Assembly: GCA_937875605.1 (NCBI GenBank) | Contig: CALLXZ010000105.1 | Location: 1 to 15,395 of the forward strand | Direction of reading: 5' to 3' | Origin: an uncultured Moheibacter sp. | Lineage (GTDB): Bacteria; Bacteroidota; Bacteroidia; Flavobacteriales; Weeksellaceae | DNA length: 15,395 nt | Shown here: piece after piece, positions 1 to 7,208 of the stretch | Layout: every line of letters begins with the position of its first letter | How positions within the stretch are numbered: the stretch's first letter is position 1 | The notes under the pieces: generated by a model | Seen by the model: only the letters and a program-made list of their open reading frames with translations | The model's database searches: none | Told to the model about the DNA's origin: nothing | Position numbers and translations under genes: made by a program

Positions 1-83
1 AAACTCTATAATTTCTTCAAATTCATCGAGTGGAAATACAAAGTTAATTTAAATTTTGCCGGATAAGTCGTATCTTTGCCGTT
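1..83. other. Upstream region of prfB, no clear gene
   Basis: No complete gene is visible. The plus strand is open in frame 1 up to a TAA at 64-66, so the last 21 codons of an upstream gene are possible, but the residues are not recognisable. The minus strand is open in one frame from about 39 down to the window edge without an ATG. A minus-strand TAACTTTG box lies at 39-46, but no start codon with an open frame follows it inside the window. The piece is too short to choose between these readings. Confidence 0.4.
71..78 (+). promoter_or_regulatory. Flavobacterial -7 box (TATCTTTG) of prfB
   Basis: TATCTTTG matches the TAnnTTTG -7 consensus of Bacteroidota promoters. It ends only 5 nt before the prfB ATG, so transcription would start almost at the initiation codon. 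No TTG/TTTG element lies 17-23 nt upstream; the nearest TTTG is at 55-58, 12 nt from the box. That makes the call moderate. Confidence 0.45.
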
Positions 84-1181
84 ATGTTTAATAGTGACCT
101 CACCAAGGATTTAAGTCAAAGAATCAAGGACTTGCATTCCTATTTAGAAATAGAAAAAAAAGAAATCGAAATCGCTAACGAAGATGAGCGAGCTGCATCT
201 CCCGACTTTTGGGACAATCCCAAAGAAGCAGAAATCTTTATGAAAACGCTTCGTTCCAAAAAGAAATGGGTGGAAGATTACCAATCCATTTTGACGGCAT
301 TTAATGATCTGGAAGTTTTAGCAGAGTTTAATAAAGAAGGCGAAGTAGAAGACCAGGAAGTTCAAAACCAATACGAGGCAACGCTCAAACCACTGGAAGC
401 CATCGAATTTAAAAACATGCTTTCTGAAGAAGGTGATAATCTGAGCGCCGTTTTACAAATCACTGCCGGAGCCGGCGGAACGGAAAGTTGTGACTGGGCA
501 AGTATGCTCATGCGGATGTATCTGATGTGGGCGGAAAAAAGCGGTTATAAAGTAAAAGAACTAAACTTTCAGGCAGGCGATGTTGCCGGCGTAAAAACGG
601 TTACATTGGAAATAGAAGGCGAATTTGCTTTTGGTTATCTGAAAGGCGAAAACGGTGTTCACCGTTTGGTGAGAATTTCACCTTTTGACAGTAATGCCAA
701 GCGTCATACCAGCTTTGTTTCTGTATATGTTTATCCGTTGGTAGATGATACAATTGAAATCCATGTGAATCCGAGCGATGTAGAATTGCAAACTTCACGT
801 TCCGGTGGTGCAGGTGGACAAAATGTAAACAAAGTAGAAACCAAAGTACAATTGACACATAAACCAACCGGAATCGTAGTGGTTTGTCAGATGGAACGAT
901 CACAATTAGCGAATCGCGAATTGGCAATGCAAATGTTGAAATCAGAGTTGTATAAAATTGAATTAGAGAAAAAATTAGCGGCTAGAAGCGAAATCGAAGC
1001 CAATAAAATGAAAATCGAATGGGGTTCGCAAATCCGAAACTATGTGATGCATCCTTATCAATTGGTTAAAGATGTAAGAACTGGACATGAAACAAGTGAC
1101 GTTCAATCTGTTATGAATGGTGATTTGGATGAATTCTTGAAAGCATTTTTAATGCTAATGGGACAAAAACAAGAAGATTAA
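84..1181 (+). CDS. prfB: Peptide chain release factor 2 (RF2)
   Basis: RF2 recognises UAA and UGA stop codons in the ribosomal A site and triggers release of the finished protein. At 365 residues it has the family's usual length. It carries the SPF stop-codon recognition tripeptide at residues 199-201, which marks RF2 rather than RF1, and the catalytic GGQ loop at 244-246 within [11 protein letters not shown], where the Gln is normally methylated by PrmC. The N-terminal half is an acidic helical domain. The frame is continuous from ATG 84: around codons 20-24, where many bacterial prfB genes have CTTTGA and a +1 frameshift, the sequence is tat-tta-gaa-ata. The start is supported by alignment of the N-terminus with E. 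coli RF2 from memory. It is the first gene of a five-gene run; the next start is 6 nt beyond the stop. Confidence 0.97.
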   Translation: MFNSDLTKDLSQRIKDLHSYLEIEKKEIEIANEDERAASPDFWDNPKEAEIFMKTLRSKKKWVEDYQSILTAFNDLEVLAEFNKEGEVEDQEVQNQYEATLKPLEAIEFKNMLSEEGDNLSAVLQITAGAGGTESCDWASMLMRMYLMWAEKSGYKVKELNFQAGDVAGVKTVTLEIEGEFAFGYLKGENGVHRLVRISPFDSNAKRHTSFVSVYVYPLVDDTIEIHVNPSDVELQTSRSGGAGGQNVNKVETKVQLTHKPTGIVVVCQMERSQLANRELAMQMLKSELYKIELEKKLAARSEIEANKMKIEWGSQIRNYVMHPYQLVKDVRTGHETSDVQSVMNGDLDEFLKAFLMLMGQKQED

Positions 1182-1187
1182 TTTCTA

Positions 1188-1916
1188 ATGAAAAGTTCAT
1201 TTTCCTTTCTGTTTTTAGCTTTAAGTTGTTTCGTACTTTCACAAGAAATTCCGAAAAACGGAAAAAGCATTTCGTCTTTTGTTCCCGATAATTGGAAAAT
1301 TATCGAACAAGCAGAAGGCGATTTGAATAAGGATAAAAAAAATGATTTTGTTTTAATTATTGAAGAAACCAATCCTGAAAATATTTCACGAAATGATGGT
1401 TTGGGAAGTCCGGAAATCAATTTAAATCCGCGTTGGTTATTGATACTTTTAAACACCGATAAAGGATTTGAATTAAAAGAAATCAACAAAACCTTTATAC
1501 CCACTGAGGATGACATCGAATCAACTTGTTTAGCCGATCCGTTGATGGATGGAGGAATTGAAATTAAAAACGGTGTTTTGATGGTTTCTCTTCATTATTG
1601 GCTAAGTTGTGGTTCTTGGTACACAGGTTCCAATACCTATACGTTTCGTTTTCAAAAAAATGAATTTGAGTTAATAGGATTTGATAGCGAAGAATTTCAC
1701 AGAGCTTCCGGCGAAATGACTTCTGCCAGTATAAATTTTTCAACCCAGAAAATGAGTATTACCACCGGTGGAAATATGTTTGGAGAAGACGGTGACGGGA
1801 ATGAGATTAAATCGGAAGAAAAAACCGAATGGAAGACATTTAAAATTAATAAACTTCAAAATCTAAAAACCCTGAAAACTCCTTTGGAATGGGAATTTAT
1901 GGGTTATTTTATATAA
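1188..1916 (+). CDS. Secreted protein of unknown function
   Basis: I do not recognise the family. The 242 residues begin with a signal peptide of about 18 residues (Lys2, hydrophobic core FSFLFLALSCFVL), with likely signal peptidase I cleavage before Gln19, as is common in Bacteroidota. Cys14 lies inside the hydrophobic core and makes a poor lipobox, so a lipoprotein is less likely. Residues 45-53 (DLNKDKKND) match the DxNxDxxxD spacing of calcium-binding or FG-GAP-like loops, followed by a beta strand (FVLIIE). A second acidic Gly-rich patch lies near 195-200 (EDGDG). Cysteines at 114, 140ish and 141 are available in the periplasm. It sits 6 nt after prfB and 9 nt before trkA, so it is probably co-transcribed with them. 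A role in potassium uptake is not shown by the sequence. Confidence 0.8.
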   Translation: MKSSFSFLFLALSCFVLSQEIPKNGKSISSFVPDNWKIIEQAEGDLNKDKKNDFVLIIEETNPENISRNDGLGSPEINLNPRWLLILLNTDKGFELKEINKTFIPTEDDIESTCLADPLMDGGIEIKNGVLMVSLHYWLSCGSWYTGSNTYTFRFQKNEFELIGFDSEEFHRASGEMTSASINFSTQKMSITTGGNMFGEDGDGNEIKSEEKTEWKTFKINKLQNLKTLKTPLEWEFMGYFI

Positions 1917-1925
1917 AATTCATTC

Positions 1926-3287
1926 ATGAGAATTGTAATCGGAGGAGCGGGAGAAGTTGGATTTCATTTAGCGAAATGGCTATCCAAAGAGATGCAGAAC
2001 GTCATAGTAATCGACACTGACAAAGAAAAATTACACAACATCGAGAGCAATCTGGATGTGATGGTGCACAGAGGTGATATTACGTCATTTGATTCGCTTC
2101 GAGCGATCAAAGCAGATGAAGCCGATATTTTTATTACGGTAACCCAATTACAAAACACCAATCTTACCAGTGCGCTGATTGCCAAAAAGATGGGCGCCAA
2201 AAGGACGATTGCAAGGATCACCAATCCCGAATTTTTACGTAGAGAAAATGCTGTTCCGGTACAGCGAATCGGAATTGATGTGCTCATCAGTCCGGAACAA
2301 TTAGCCGCTACGGAAATCCATCAATTGGTGGAAGAATCTGCTTTTAATACGACTCACTCTTTTGCCAATGGCGAATTGAAATTATTTGGAACCGTTTTGG
2401 ACAAAGATTGTAAAATGCTGAATAAACAGGTACGGGATGTGATTGATGTTTCCAAACAAGAACCTTATTTCATGCCGATTGCCATCATCCGAAATAATGA
2501 ACGGGGTATCCATGAAACGATCATTCCGAGAGGCGATACGGTTTATCAGTTAAACGATCAGGTTTATTTCATAGCACTGAAACACGCCACAGAAGAAATT
2601 TATAAAATGCTGGGTAAAAAGCAGGAATTTTATAAAAATATAATTGTACTTGGTGGTGGAAGCATCGGCAAAAAAAGTGTTATGTTACTGAAAAAGAGCA
2701 AACACAATGTAAAGTTGATTGAAAAAGATCGAAATAAGGCATTTGATTTGGCGGATGAAATGAGCGATATTTTAATTATTAACGGCGACGGACGCGATGG
2801 TGATTTGCTGGAAGAAGAAGGAATTTCCAATTCCGATGCATTTATTGCTGTGACAGGAAGTTCAGAAACCAATATTATGTCTTGCTTGCTTGCAAAATCA
2901 AAAGGTGTCAAAAAGACGATTGCTTTGGTGGAAAATATGGATTATATCCATTTAAGCCAGGAAATCGGAATTAGCGCATTTATCAATAAAAAACTATTGG
3001 CTGCCGACAGTATTTTCCGATACATAAGACAAGGCGATGTGGTGGACATCGCAGGACTTTCCGATGTGGATGCGGAAGTGATGGAATTTAAAGTGGATGA
3101 ATTTTCTCCCGTTGCCAATAAAACCTTGAAAGAAATTAAATTACCAAAAGAATCAATTGTAGGCGGAATTGTCAGAAAAAATGAAGGAATCATCCCAACG
3201 GGCGATTTCCGAATTCAAAGTGGTGATCACGTGGTCGTTTTTGTGCAGCCTGCTGCGATAGCAAAAATCGGTAAGTATTTCCAATAA
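1926..3287 (+). CDS. trkA: Trk potassium uptake regulatory subunit TrkA
   Basis: TrkA is the peripheral cytoplasmic subunit that gates the TrkH potassium channel in response to NAD(H) or ATP. The 453 residues form the standard duplicated architecture RCK_N-RCK_C-RCK_N-RCK_C. The first Rossmann motif is GAGEVG at 7-12 with acidic Asp30 at the end of strand 2. The second is GGGSIG at 243-248 with acidic Glu266 in the equivalent place. The two TrkA_C-type regions fall at about 140-225 and 375-453. Both nucleotide sites keep their glycines and acidic residues, so both halves look able to bind ligand. Its stop is followed one base later by the trkH start, which suggests translational coupling and a matched complex. 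Confidence 0.96.
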   Translation: MRIVIGGAGEVGFHLAKWLSKEMQNVIVIDTDKEKLHNIESNLDVMVHRGDITSFDSLRAIKADEADIFITVTQLQNTNLTSALIAKKMGAKRTIARITNPEFLRRENAVPVQRIGIDVLISPEQLAATEIHQLVEESAFNTTHSFANGELKLFGTVLDKDCKMLNKQVRDVIDVSKQEPYFMPIAIIRNNERGIHETIIPRGDTVYQLNDQVYFIALKHATEEIYKMLGKKQEFYKNIIVLGGGSIGKKSVMLLKKSKHNVKLIEKDRNKAFDLADEMSDILIINGDGRDGDLLEEEGISNSDAFIAVTGSSETNIMSCLLAKSKGVKKTIALVENMDYIHLSQEIGISAFINKKLLAADSIFRYIRQGDVVDIAGLSDVDAEVMEFKVDEFSPVANKTLKEIKLPKESIVGGIVRKNEGIIPTGDFRIQSGDHVVVFVQPAAIAKIGKYFQ

Positions 3288-3288
3288 A

Positions 3289-4851
3289 ATGAGAAACATA
3301 AACTTCAAAGTTATATTTAATCTGATCGGTATGTTGATGCTGATCAACTCTTTATTTATGCTTTTGTGCGTCATTGTTTCCCTTATTTACAAAGAAAATA
3401 TAGTTCTCCCTTTGCTCATTTCCAGCTTCATTACTGCAGGATTTGGGGCAATTTGTTATTTCACTACCAAAAATGCGCATAAAAAACTAAACCGTCGAGA
3501 CGGGTATTTGATTGTAGGTGCAGGATGGGTTTTTCTCATTTTGTCGGGCTCACTTCCCTATTTCCTATCCGTTCCCTATTTGTCTCCGGAAGTTTTTATG
3601 GCAAATGATATTCATGCTACCAACTTAATTTTCGAAACGGTAGCAGGTTATACTACAACCGGTTCTACGATTTTTGAGGACGTAGAAATCTTACCAAAAG
3701 GAATTTTATTTTGGAGAAGTTTAACTCAATGGATTGGCGGAATGGGAATTATAGTGTTGACAATTGCTATTTTACCGTTATTGGGAATCGGAGGAATGCA
3801 ATTGTTTGTGGTAGAAGCACCGGTTATTTCTGCCGACAAAATTCATCCAAGAATTACCGACACTGCCAAACGCCTTTGGTTTGTCTATGTCCTATTAACT
3901 TTAGCTCAAATCGTCCTTTTATACATTGCCGGAATGGGTTGGTTTGATGCAATTAACCATTCCCTTACCACTTTATCTTCCGGAGGATTTTCGACCAAAA
4001 ACATCAGTACTTCTTATTGGAATTCATTTCCTGCTATACAATATATCATCATGTTTTTCATGTTTCTTTCCGGTGTCAACTTCGTATTGAATCACTTTTT
4101 ACTGAAAGGTGATTTGAAAAAAATGTTTAAGAATGAAGAATTCAGATGGTATTTGGGACTAATAGTTTTCATGTCTTTGATCGTTGGATTTATGATTTTC
4201 AATTTTGCTAATCCTTTACATCACAGCATTCCCGATGCAGAATTGACCGCTTCAGGAGCAAATTATTCCATAGAAAATTCATTCCGTTCTTCCTTTTTTC
4301 AGGTCATTTCAGTGATCACTTCTACAGGATTTACTTCAGCAGATTATACACAGTGGACACCTTTTGTTTCGATGCTGTTCTTTGCATTGTTATTTGTGGG
4401 TGGTTCAGCGGGTTCAACTTCCGGTGGCGTAAAAGTCATCCGTCATGTTATTTTACTGAAAAACAGTGTTTTAGAATTTAAAAGATTAATTCATCCGAAT
4501 GCCATTTTACCGGTTCGCTACAATCATAAAAGTATTTCACAAAATATTGTTTATAATATATTGGCGTTTTTCGTGATGTATATGTTTATTTGGATTGCGA
4601 GTTCCATTATTTTAGCATTGATAAACGAAGGAGTGAATCCCGGATATGAAGAATTCATTTCAGCAATGAGTTTATCGGCAGCTTCTTTGGGAAATATAGG
4701 AAGTGGTTTGGGTGATTATGGTCCGACAGACACTTCTGCGAGTTTGACAATTGCTGGAAAATGGTTTTGTGCTTTTTTGATGATCTTAGGACGACTTGAA
4801 CTTTTTGCTATTTTGATTTTATTCACGCCTTATTTATGGCGATCTAATTAA
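3289..4851 (+). CDS. trkH: Trk potassium transporter membrane subunit TrkH
   Basis: This is the pore-forming inner-membrane subunit for potassium uptake, partner of the TrkA encoded one base upstream. The 520 residues contain the four pore-loop repeats of the SKT family, each with a selectivity-filter glycine: TTTGST at 122-127, SSGGFS at 230-235, STGFTS at 345-350 and GNIGSG at 468-473. The conserved glycine-serine segment GGSAGSTSGGVK, part of the gating loop region after the third repeat, lies at 371-382. Many hydrophobic helices alternate with these loops, and the first begins within the N-terminal 40 residues. Length and all four filters are intact, so the transporter is probably functional. 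The following methyltransferase starts 7 nt after the stop. Confidence 0.96.
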   Translation: MRNINFKVIFNLIGMLMLINSLFMLLCVIVSLIYKENIVLPLLISSFITAGFGAICYFTTKNAHKKLNRRDGYLIVGAGWVFLILSGSLPYFLSVPYLSPEVFMANDIHATNLIFETVAGYTTTGSTIFEDVEILPKGILFWRSLTQWIGGMGIIVLTIAILPLLGIGGMQLFVVEAPVISADKIHPRITDTAKRLWFVYVLLTLAQIVLLYIAGMGWFDAINHSLTTLSSGGFSTKNISTSYWNSFPAIQYIIMFFMFLSGVNFVLNHFLLKGDLKKMFKNEEFRWYLGLIVFMSLIVGFMIFNFANPLHHSIPDAELTASGANYSIENSFRSSFFQVISVITSTGFTSADYTQWTPFVSMLFFALLFVGGSAGSTSGGVKVIRHVILLKNSVLEFKRLIHPNAILPVRYNHKSISQNIVYNILAFFVMYMFIWIASSIILALINEGVNPGYEEFISAMSLSAASLGNIGSGLGDYGPTDTSASLTIAGKWFCAFLMILGRLELFAILILFTPYLWRSN

Positions 4852-4858
4852 TGATTTT

Positions 4859-5683
4859 ATGTTTTTGAAAAAATTATTTAAAGCGCAGCATTATTTGAAA
4901 TCCAAGCAAAATAGAAACAAGTACATAAATTTGATTCAGAAAATTAATCATCCTACATTATCAGAGATTTTCAAGACCATCAATCAAATTGAAAATTCAG
5001 ATTTCGATGTTGAAGATCAAGCGGTTTTCGATAAGCTTAAATCATATCGAAATTCCCTGAAAGAAAATAATCAAAGCATAGATTACTCCATTTTCGGAAT
5101 TGAAAATAGGATTGTAAGCGAAATATACAAATCGGCATCATCAACGGAAATGTGGAGTCGTTTTCATTACTTATTGACTAAAAATTTAAAGGCAAAAAAC
5201 TATTTGGAGATCGGTACTAATTTAGGTATTTCTGGTTCTTACATCCTTTCAGGTCTTTCAAAAAATTCCAATTTCCAGTTCATTACAATGGAAGGTGTAG
5301 ATCAATTAAGTGATATAGCCCAAGCGCAATTTGAAACAGTTGCAATGCCTGAAAATTTTAAAATTTTAAGAGGTTTGTATGATAAAACATTTCCAGAATT
5401 ATTGAACATTGAACTAAAATTCGATATTTTATTCATAGACGGAAATCATCATTATGAGCCTACGCTTCATTATTTCGAAAAACTAAAGCAAAAAGCCGCC
5501 GACATTTCCGTTTTTCTATTTGACGATATTTATTGGAATGAAGAAATGAAAGATGCTTGGAACGTTATTAAACAAGATAATTCCATCAGTTATACAATTG
5601 ATTTATTTAAAATGGGAATTGTAGTCATAGATAGAACCAAAGAGATCAAAAGCGTTCACACCCAATATTTTTTAACGCGATAA
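4859..5683 (+). CDS. Class I SAM-dependent methyltransferase
   Basis: The 274-residue protein has a Rossmann-fold methyltransferase domain from about residue 105 to the end, resembling the Methyltransf_24 type. Motif I is LEIGTNLG at 116-123 (E-x-G-x-x-x-G, the SAM loop). A strand-turn FIDGNHHYEPT at 192-202 and an FDDI segment at 221-224 match the DG-x-H and hD patterns of that group. The first 100 residues are basic and helical and not recognisable. The substrate cannot be told from sequence; related enzymes act on small molecules, sugars or lipids. It is the last gene of the prfB-trkAH run and is followed within 10 nt by a terminator. Its link to potassium transport may be only positional. 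Confidence 0.85.
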   Translation: MFLKKLFKAQHYLKSKQNRNKYINLIQKINHPTLSEIFKTINQIENSDFDVEDQAVFDKLKSYRNSLKENNQSIDYSIFGIENRIVSEIYKSASSTEMWSRFHYLLTKNLKAKNYLEIGTNLGISGSYILSGLSKNSNFQFITMEGVDQLSDIAQAQFETVAMPENFKILRGLYDKTFPELLNIELKFDILFIDGNHHYEPTLHYFEKLKQKAADISVFLFDDIYWNEEMKDAWNVIKQDNSISYTIDLFKMGIVVIDRTKEIKSVHTQYFLTR

Positions 5684-5688
5684 AATAG

Positions 5689-5723
5689 AAAACCCTGCAA
5701 AGCCGAGGCTCAAACAGGGTTTT
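5689..5723 (+). terminator. Intrinsic terminator after the prfB-trkAH run
   Basis: A perfect 9-bp inverted repeat, AAAACCCTG (5689-5697) with CAGGGTTTT (5715-5723), begins 5 nt after the methyltransferase stop. Inside it AGCC (5701-5704) can pair with GGCT (5707-5710). The right arm ends in a T run, giving a terminator shape for plus-strand transcripts. The flanking A and T runs would also allow activity on the minus strand. Confidence 0.8.
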
Positions 5724-5739
5724 CACTTTTCGAAACATT

Positions 5740-6124
5740 TGATTGAAAAAAGGCATTAATCTATCCTTTTTTTCAGTTACCCGTCATCCATTCTTTCCGA
5801 AGAAAGCAAATGCAGGTTGCTTCAAAAAATTCGAGAACTGTTTGTGTAATAAATAAAGTTTTTGCTTCACAAGTTTTCCTATCGGAAAACAAACCGGATA
5901 ATTGCCGTAGCAGATTTATCTGGTGATCAGCGTCTCTAAATAAAAAACAGCTCTCATGTTCTTTTTGATTTACTTTCTTACCTCTTTCGAAGCGGGTTTG
6001 TTTATCATTGAGAACATTATTTGAAAGAACGTTAGTTCTACCAAAATGATTAAATTCCTTAACAAAAGTCAATTCATTTTTCTTCTTTCAGATGAAACAT
6101 CTTTTTGGAAGAATCATTTTGATA
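5740..6124 (-). ncRNA. Candidate structured RNA, about 380 nt, unknown class
   Basis: The unit is outlined by a minus-strand promoter at 6128-6159 (start expected near 6124) and a terminator-like hairpin at 5745-5774. Read on the minus strand it contains several short perfect hairpins: AGATG-ttt-CATCT (6090-6102), AGAAC-taac-GTTCT (6026-6039), GTTTTCC-gata-GGAAAAC (5873-5890, 7 bp) and CTTTC-ttcg-GAAAG (5793-5806, a C-UUCG-G tetraloop). I saw none of the hallmark sequences of tmRNA, RNase P RNA or SRP RNA. An alternative is a small protein gene, since a 99-codon frame with a TTG start (5773-6072) ends exactly at the terminator; a decayed gene is also possible. The boundaries are inferred. Confidence 0.35.
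5745..5774 (-). terminator. Terminator-like hairpin ending the orphan transcript
   Basis: On the minus strand a run of A followed by GG pairs with CC followed by a T run: CCTTTTTTT at 5765-5773 on the plus strand against AAAAAAGG at 5746-5753, with an 11-nt loop. The arms are mostly A-T, so the structure is weaker than the one at 5689-5723, but its direction and T run suit a minus-strand terminator. Confidence 0.5.
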
Positions 6125-6127
6125 TTT

Positions 6128-6159
6128 CAAAGTTAATATTCTGAATTTAATTCACCAAA
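6128..6159 (-). promoter_or_regulatory. Flavobacterial promoter of the orphan transcript
   Basis: On the minus strand TTTG (6159-6156) is followed by a 20-nt spacer and TAACTTTG (6135-6128). This fits the TTG-N17-23-TAnnTTTG consensus known for Flavobacterium in sequence and spacing, and is the best complete promoter match found in the window. The start point would be about 6124. No annotated protein gene begins with an ATG just downstream. Confidence 0.55.
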
Positions 6160-6253
6160 TAAAAACCATTCTACTTATTTACAGATAATTAACCGATGTT
6201 TTCAACAATTGTTAATCATGGTTGCGTCCTTTATAGAAAAGGGGAAACATGAC

Positions 6254-7201
6254 TTATATCATCAATTTTTTTACTTTATGAACAATCGTAGTAGCATCCA
6301 ACCCGTACTTTTTCATCAATTCATCTGGTGTTCCACTTTCTCCAAAGGTATCATTAGTTCCCACAAATTGTTGTCTTACCGGATAGTGTTCGGTCAAAAG
6401 GTGCGCAACGCTCTCTCCTAACCCACCGAAAATGTTATGTTCCTCACAAGTCACAACTTTTCCTGTTTTTCTAACAGAACGTAGTATAATGTCCTCATCC
6501 AGTGGTTTAATAGTATGAATGTTAATGACTTCGGCCGAAATTCCTTCTTTTTCCAATTCGTTGGCAGCAAGCATCGCTTCCCAAACCAAATGTCCGGTCG
6601 CAACAATTGTAACGTCCGTTCCTTCCTGAATCATCACACCTTTTCCAATTTCAAAATCCTGATCAGCTGAAGTGAAAACAGGAACGGAAGGTCGACCAAA
6701 GCGCAAATAAACAGGACCCTCGTATGCTGCGATGGCAATGGTAGCTGCTTTGGTTTGGTTGTAATCACATGGATTGATAACGACCATTCCCGGCAACATT
6801 TTCATCATTCCGATGTCTTCCAAAATCTGGTGCGTCGCCCCGTCTTCTCCCAGCGTAACACCGGCGTGCGAAGCACAAATTTTTACGTTTTTACCTGAAT
6901 AAGCAATGGATTGACGAATTTGGTCATACACACGTCCGGTCGAGAAATTGGCAAAAGTTCCGGTAAATGGAATCTTTCCGCCGATGGTCAAACCGGCTGC
7001 AATTCCCATCATATTGGCTTCCGCAATTCCTACCTGAAAAAACCGATCCGGATTTTCTTTTTCAAATACTTCCATTTTCAAAGAACCCGTCAAATCGGCA
7101 CAAAGCGCCACCACATTTGGATTGGTTCTTCCTAATTCGGTTAGCCCGTCTCCGAATCCGCTTCGGGTGTCTTTTTTTTCGTTGTAGGATACGTCAATCA
7201 T
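6254..7201 (-). CDS. Transketolase, C-terminal half (pyrimidine-binding and C domains)
   Basis: This is one of two subunits of a split transketolase, which moves two-carbon units between sugar phosphates in the pentose phosphate pathway using thiamine diphosphate. The 315 residues contain the pyrimidine-binding domain (about 10-180) and the transketolase C domain (about 190-310). Glu61 in [10 protein letters not shown] is the conserved acid that activates the cofactor's aminopyrimidine ring. [14 protein letters not shown] at 112-125 supplies active-site histidines, and [11 protein letters not shown] closes the domain. The ThDP-diphosphate domain is absent and is encoded by the gene at 8712-9557. 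A single secreted-protein gene separates the halves, ending only 7 nt before this start, so all three are probably on one transcript. A DXS or dehydrogenase E1-beta identity is less likely given the partner. Confidence 0.95.
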   Translation of the reverse strand: MIDVSYNEKKDTRSGFGDGLTELGRTNPNVVALCADLTGSLKMEVFEKENPDRFFQVGIAEANMMGIAAGLTIGGKIPFTGTFANFSTGRVYDQIRQSIAYSGKNVKICASHAGVTLGEDGATHQILEDIGMMKMLPGMVVINPCDYNQTKAATIAIAAYEGPVYLRFGRPSVPVFTSADQDFEIGKGVMIQEGTDVTIVATGHLVWEAMLAANELEKEGISAEVINIHTIKPLDEDIILRSVRKTGKVVTCEEHNIFGGLGESVAHLLTEHYPVRQQFVGTNDTFGESGTPDELMKKYGLDATTIVHKVKKLMI

Positions 7202-7208
7202 TTTTATA

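Larger units (their letters stand above)
5684..6253. other. 570-bp stretch without a convincing protein gene
   Basis: Between the methyltransferase and the transketolase C-half the sequence holds the plus-strand terminator at 5689-5723, a putative minus-strand transcription unit (promoter 6128-6159, terminator 5745-5774) with several short perfect hairpins, and a 10-bp palindrome AACAATTGTT at about 6203-6212. A minus-strand frame of 99 codons (5773-6072) is open, but its only possible start is TTG and its product is not recognisable. No strong terminator follows the transketolase stop; the only candidate is a 5-bp hairpin near 6229-6243 without a T run. Confidence 0.5.

Noticed and set aside
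39..46. Minus-strand TAACTTTG promoter-like box near the left edge
   Set aside because: No -33 element at the right distance, and the first ATG downstream runs into a stop after six codons, so no gene can be tied to it inside the window.
601..927. Minus-strand open frame inside prfB
   Set aside because: It is antisense to the conserved SPF/GGQ region of RF2 and its composition reflects the opposite strand.
1227..1232. Lipobox at Cys14 of the secreted protein at 1188-1916
   Set aside because: The preceding hydrophobic core would be too short and the residues before the cysteine (ALS) are a poor lipobox; a signal peptidase I site before Gln19 fits better.
1178..1516. Minus-strand open frame opposite the secreted protein gene
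   Set aside because: Serine- and phenylalanine-rich composition typical of antisense frames, no start signal or partner; the plus-strand gene has a signal peptide and operon spacing.
5773..6072. Minus-strand open frame of 99 codons in the gap between the methyltransferase and the transketolase C-half
   Set aside because: Its only usable start is TTG, the product matches nothing I recognise, and the same DNA is full of RNA-type hairpins. It is kept only as an alternative reading of the orphan transcript; a long open frame in A-T-rich DNA is somewhat unlikely by chance, so it is not excluded.
5684..6253. IS element or prophage remnant in the 570-bp gap
   Set aside because: No transposase motif, no terminal inverted repeats and no target duplication could be found by eye.
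6209..6421. Plus-strand open frame of 70 codons overlapping the end of the transketolase C-half
   Set aside because: Two thirds lie antisense to a clearly conserved enzyme, with no promoter and no recognisable product.
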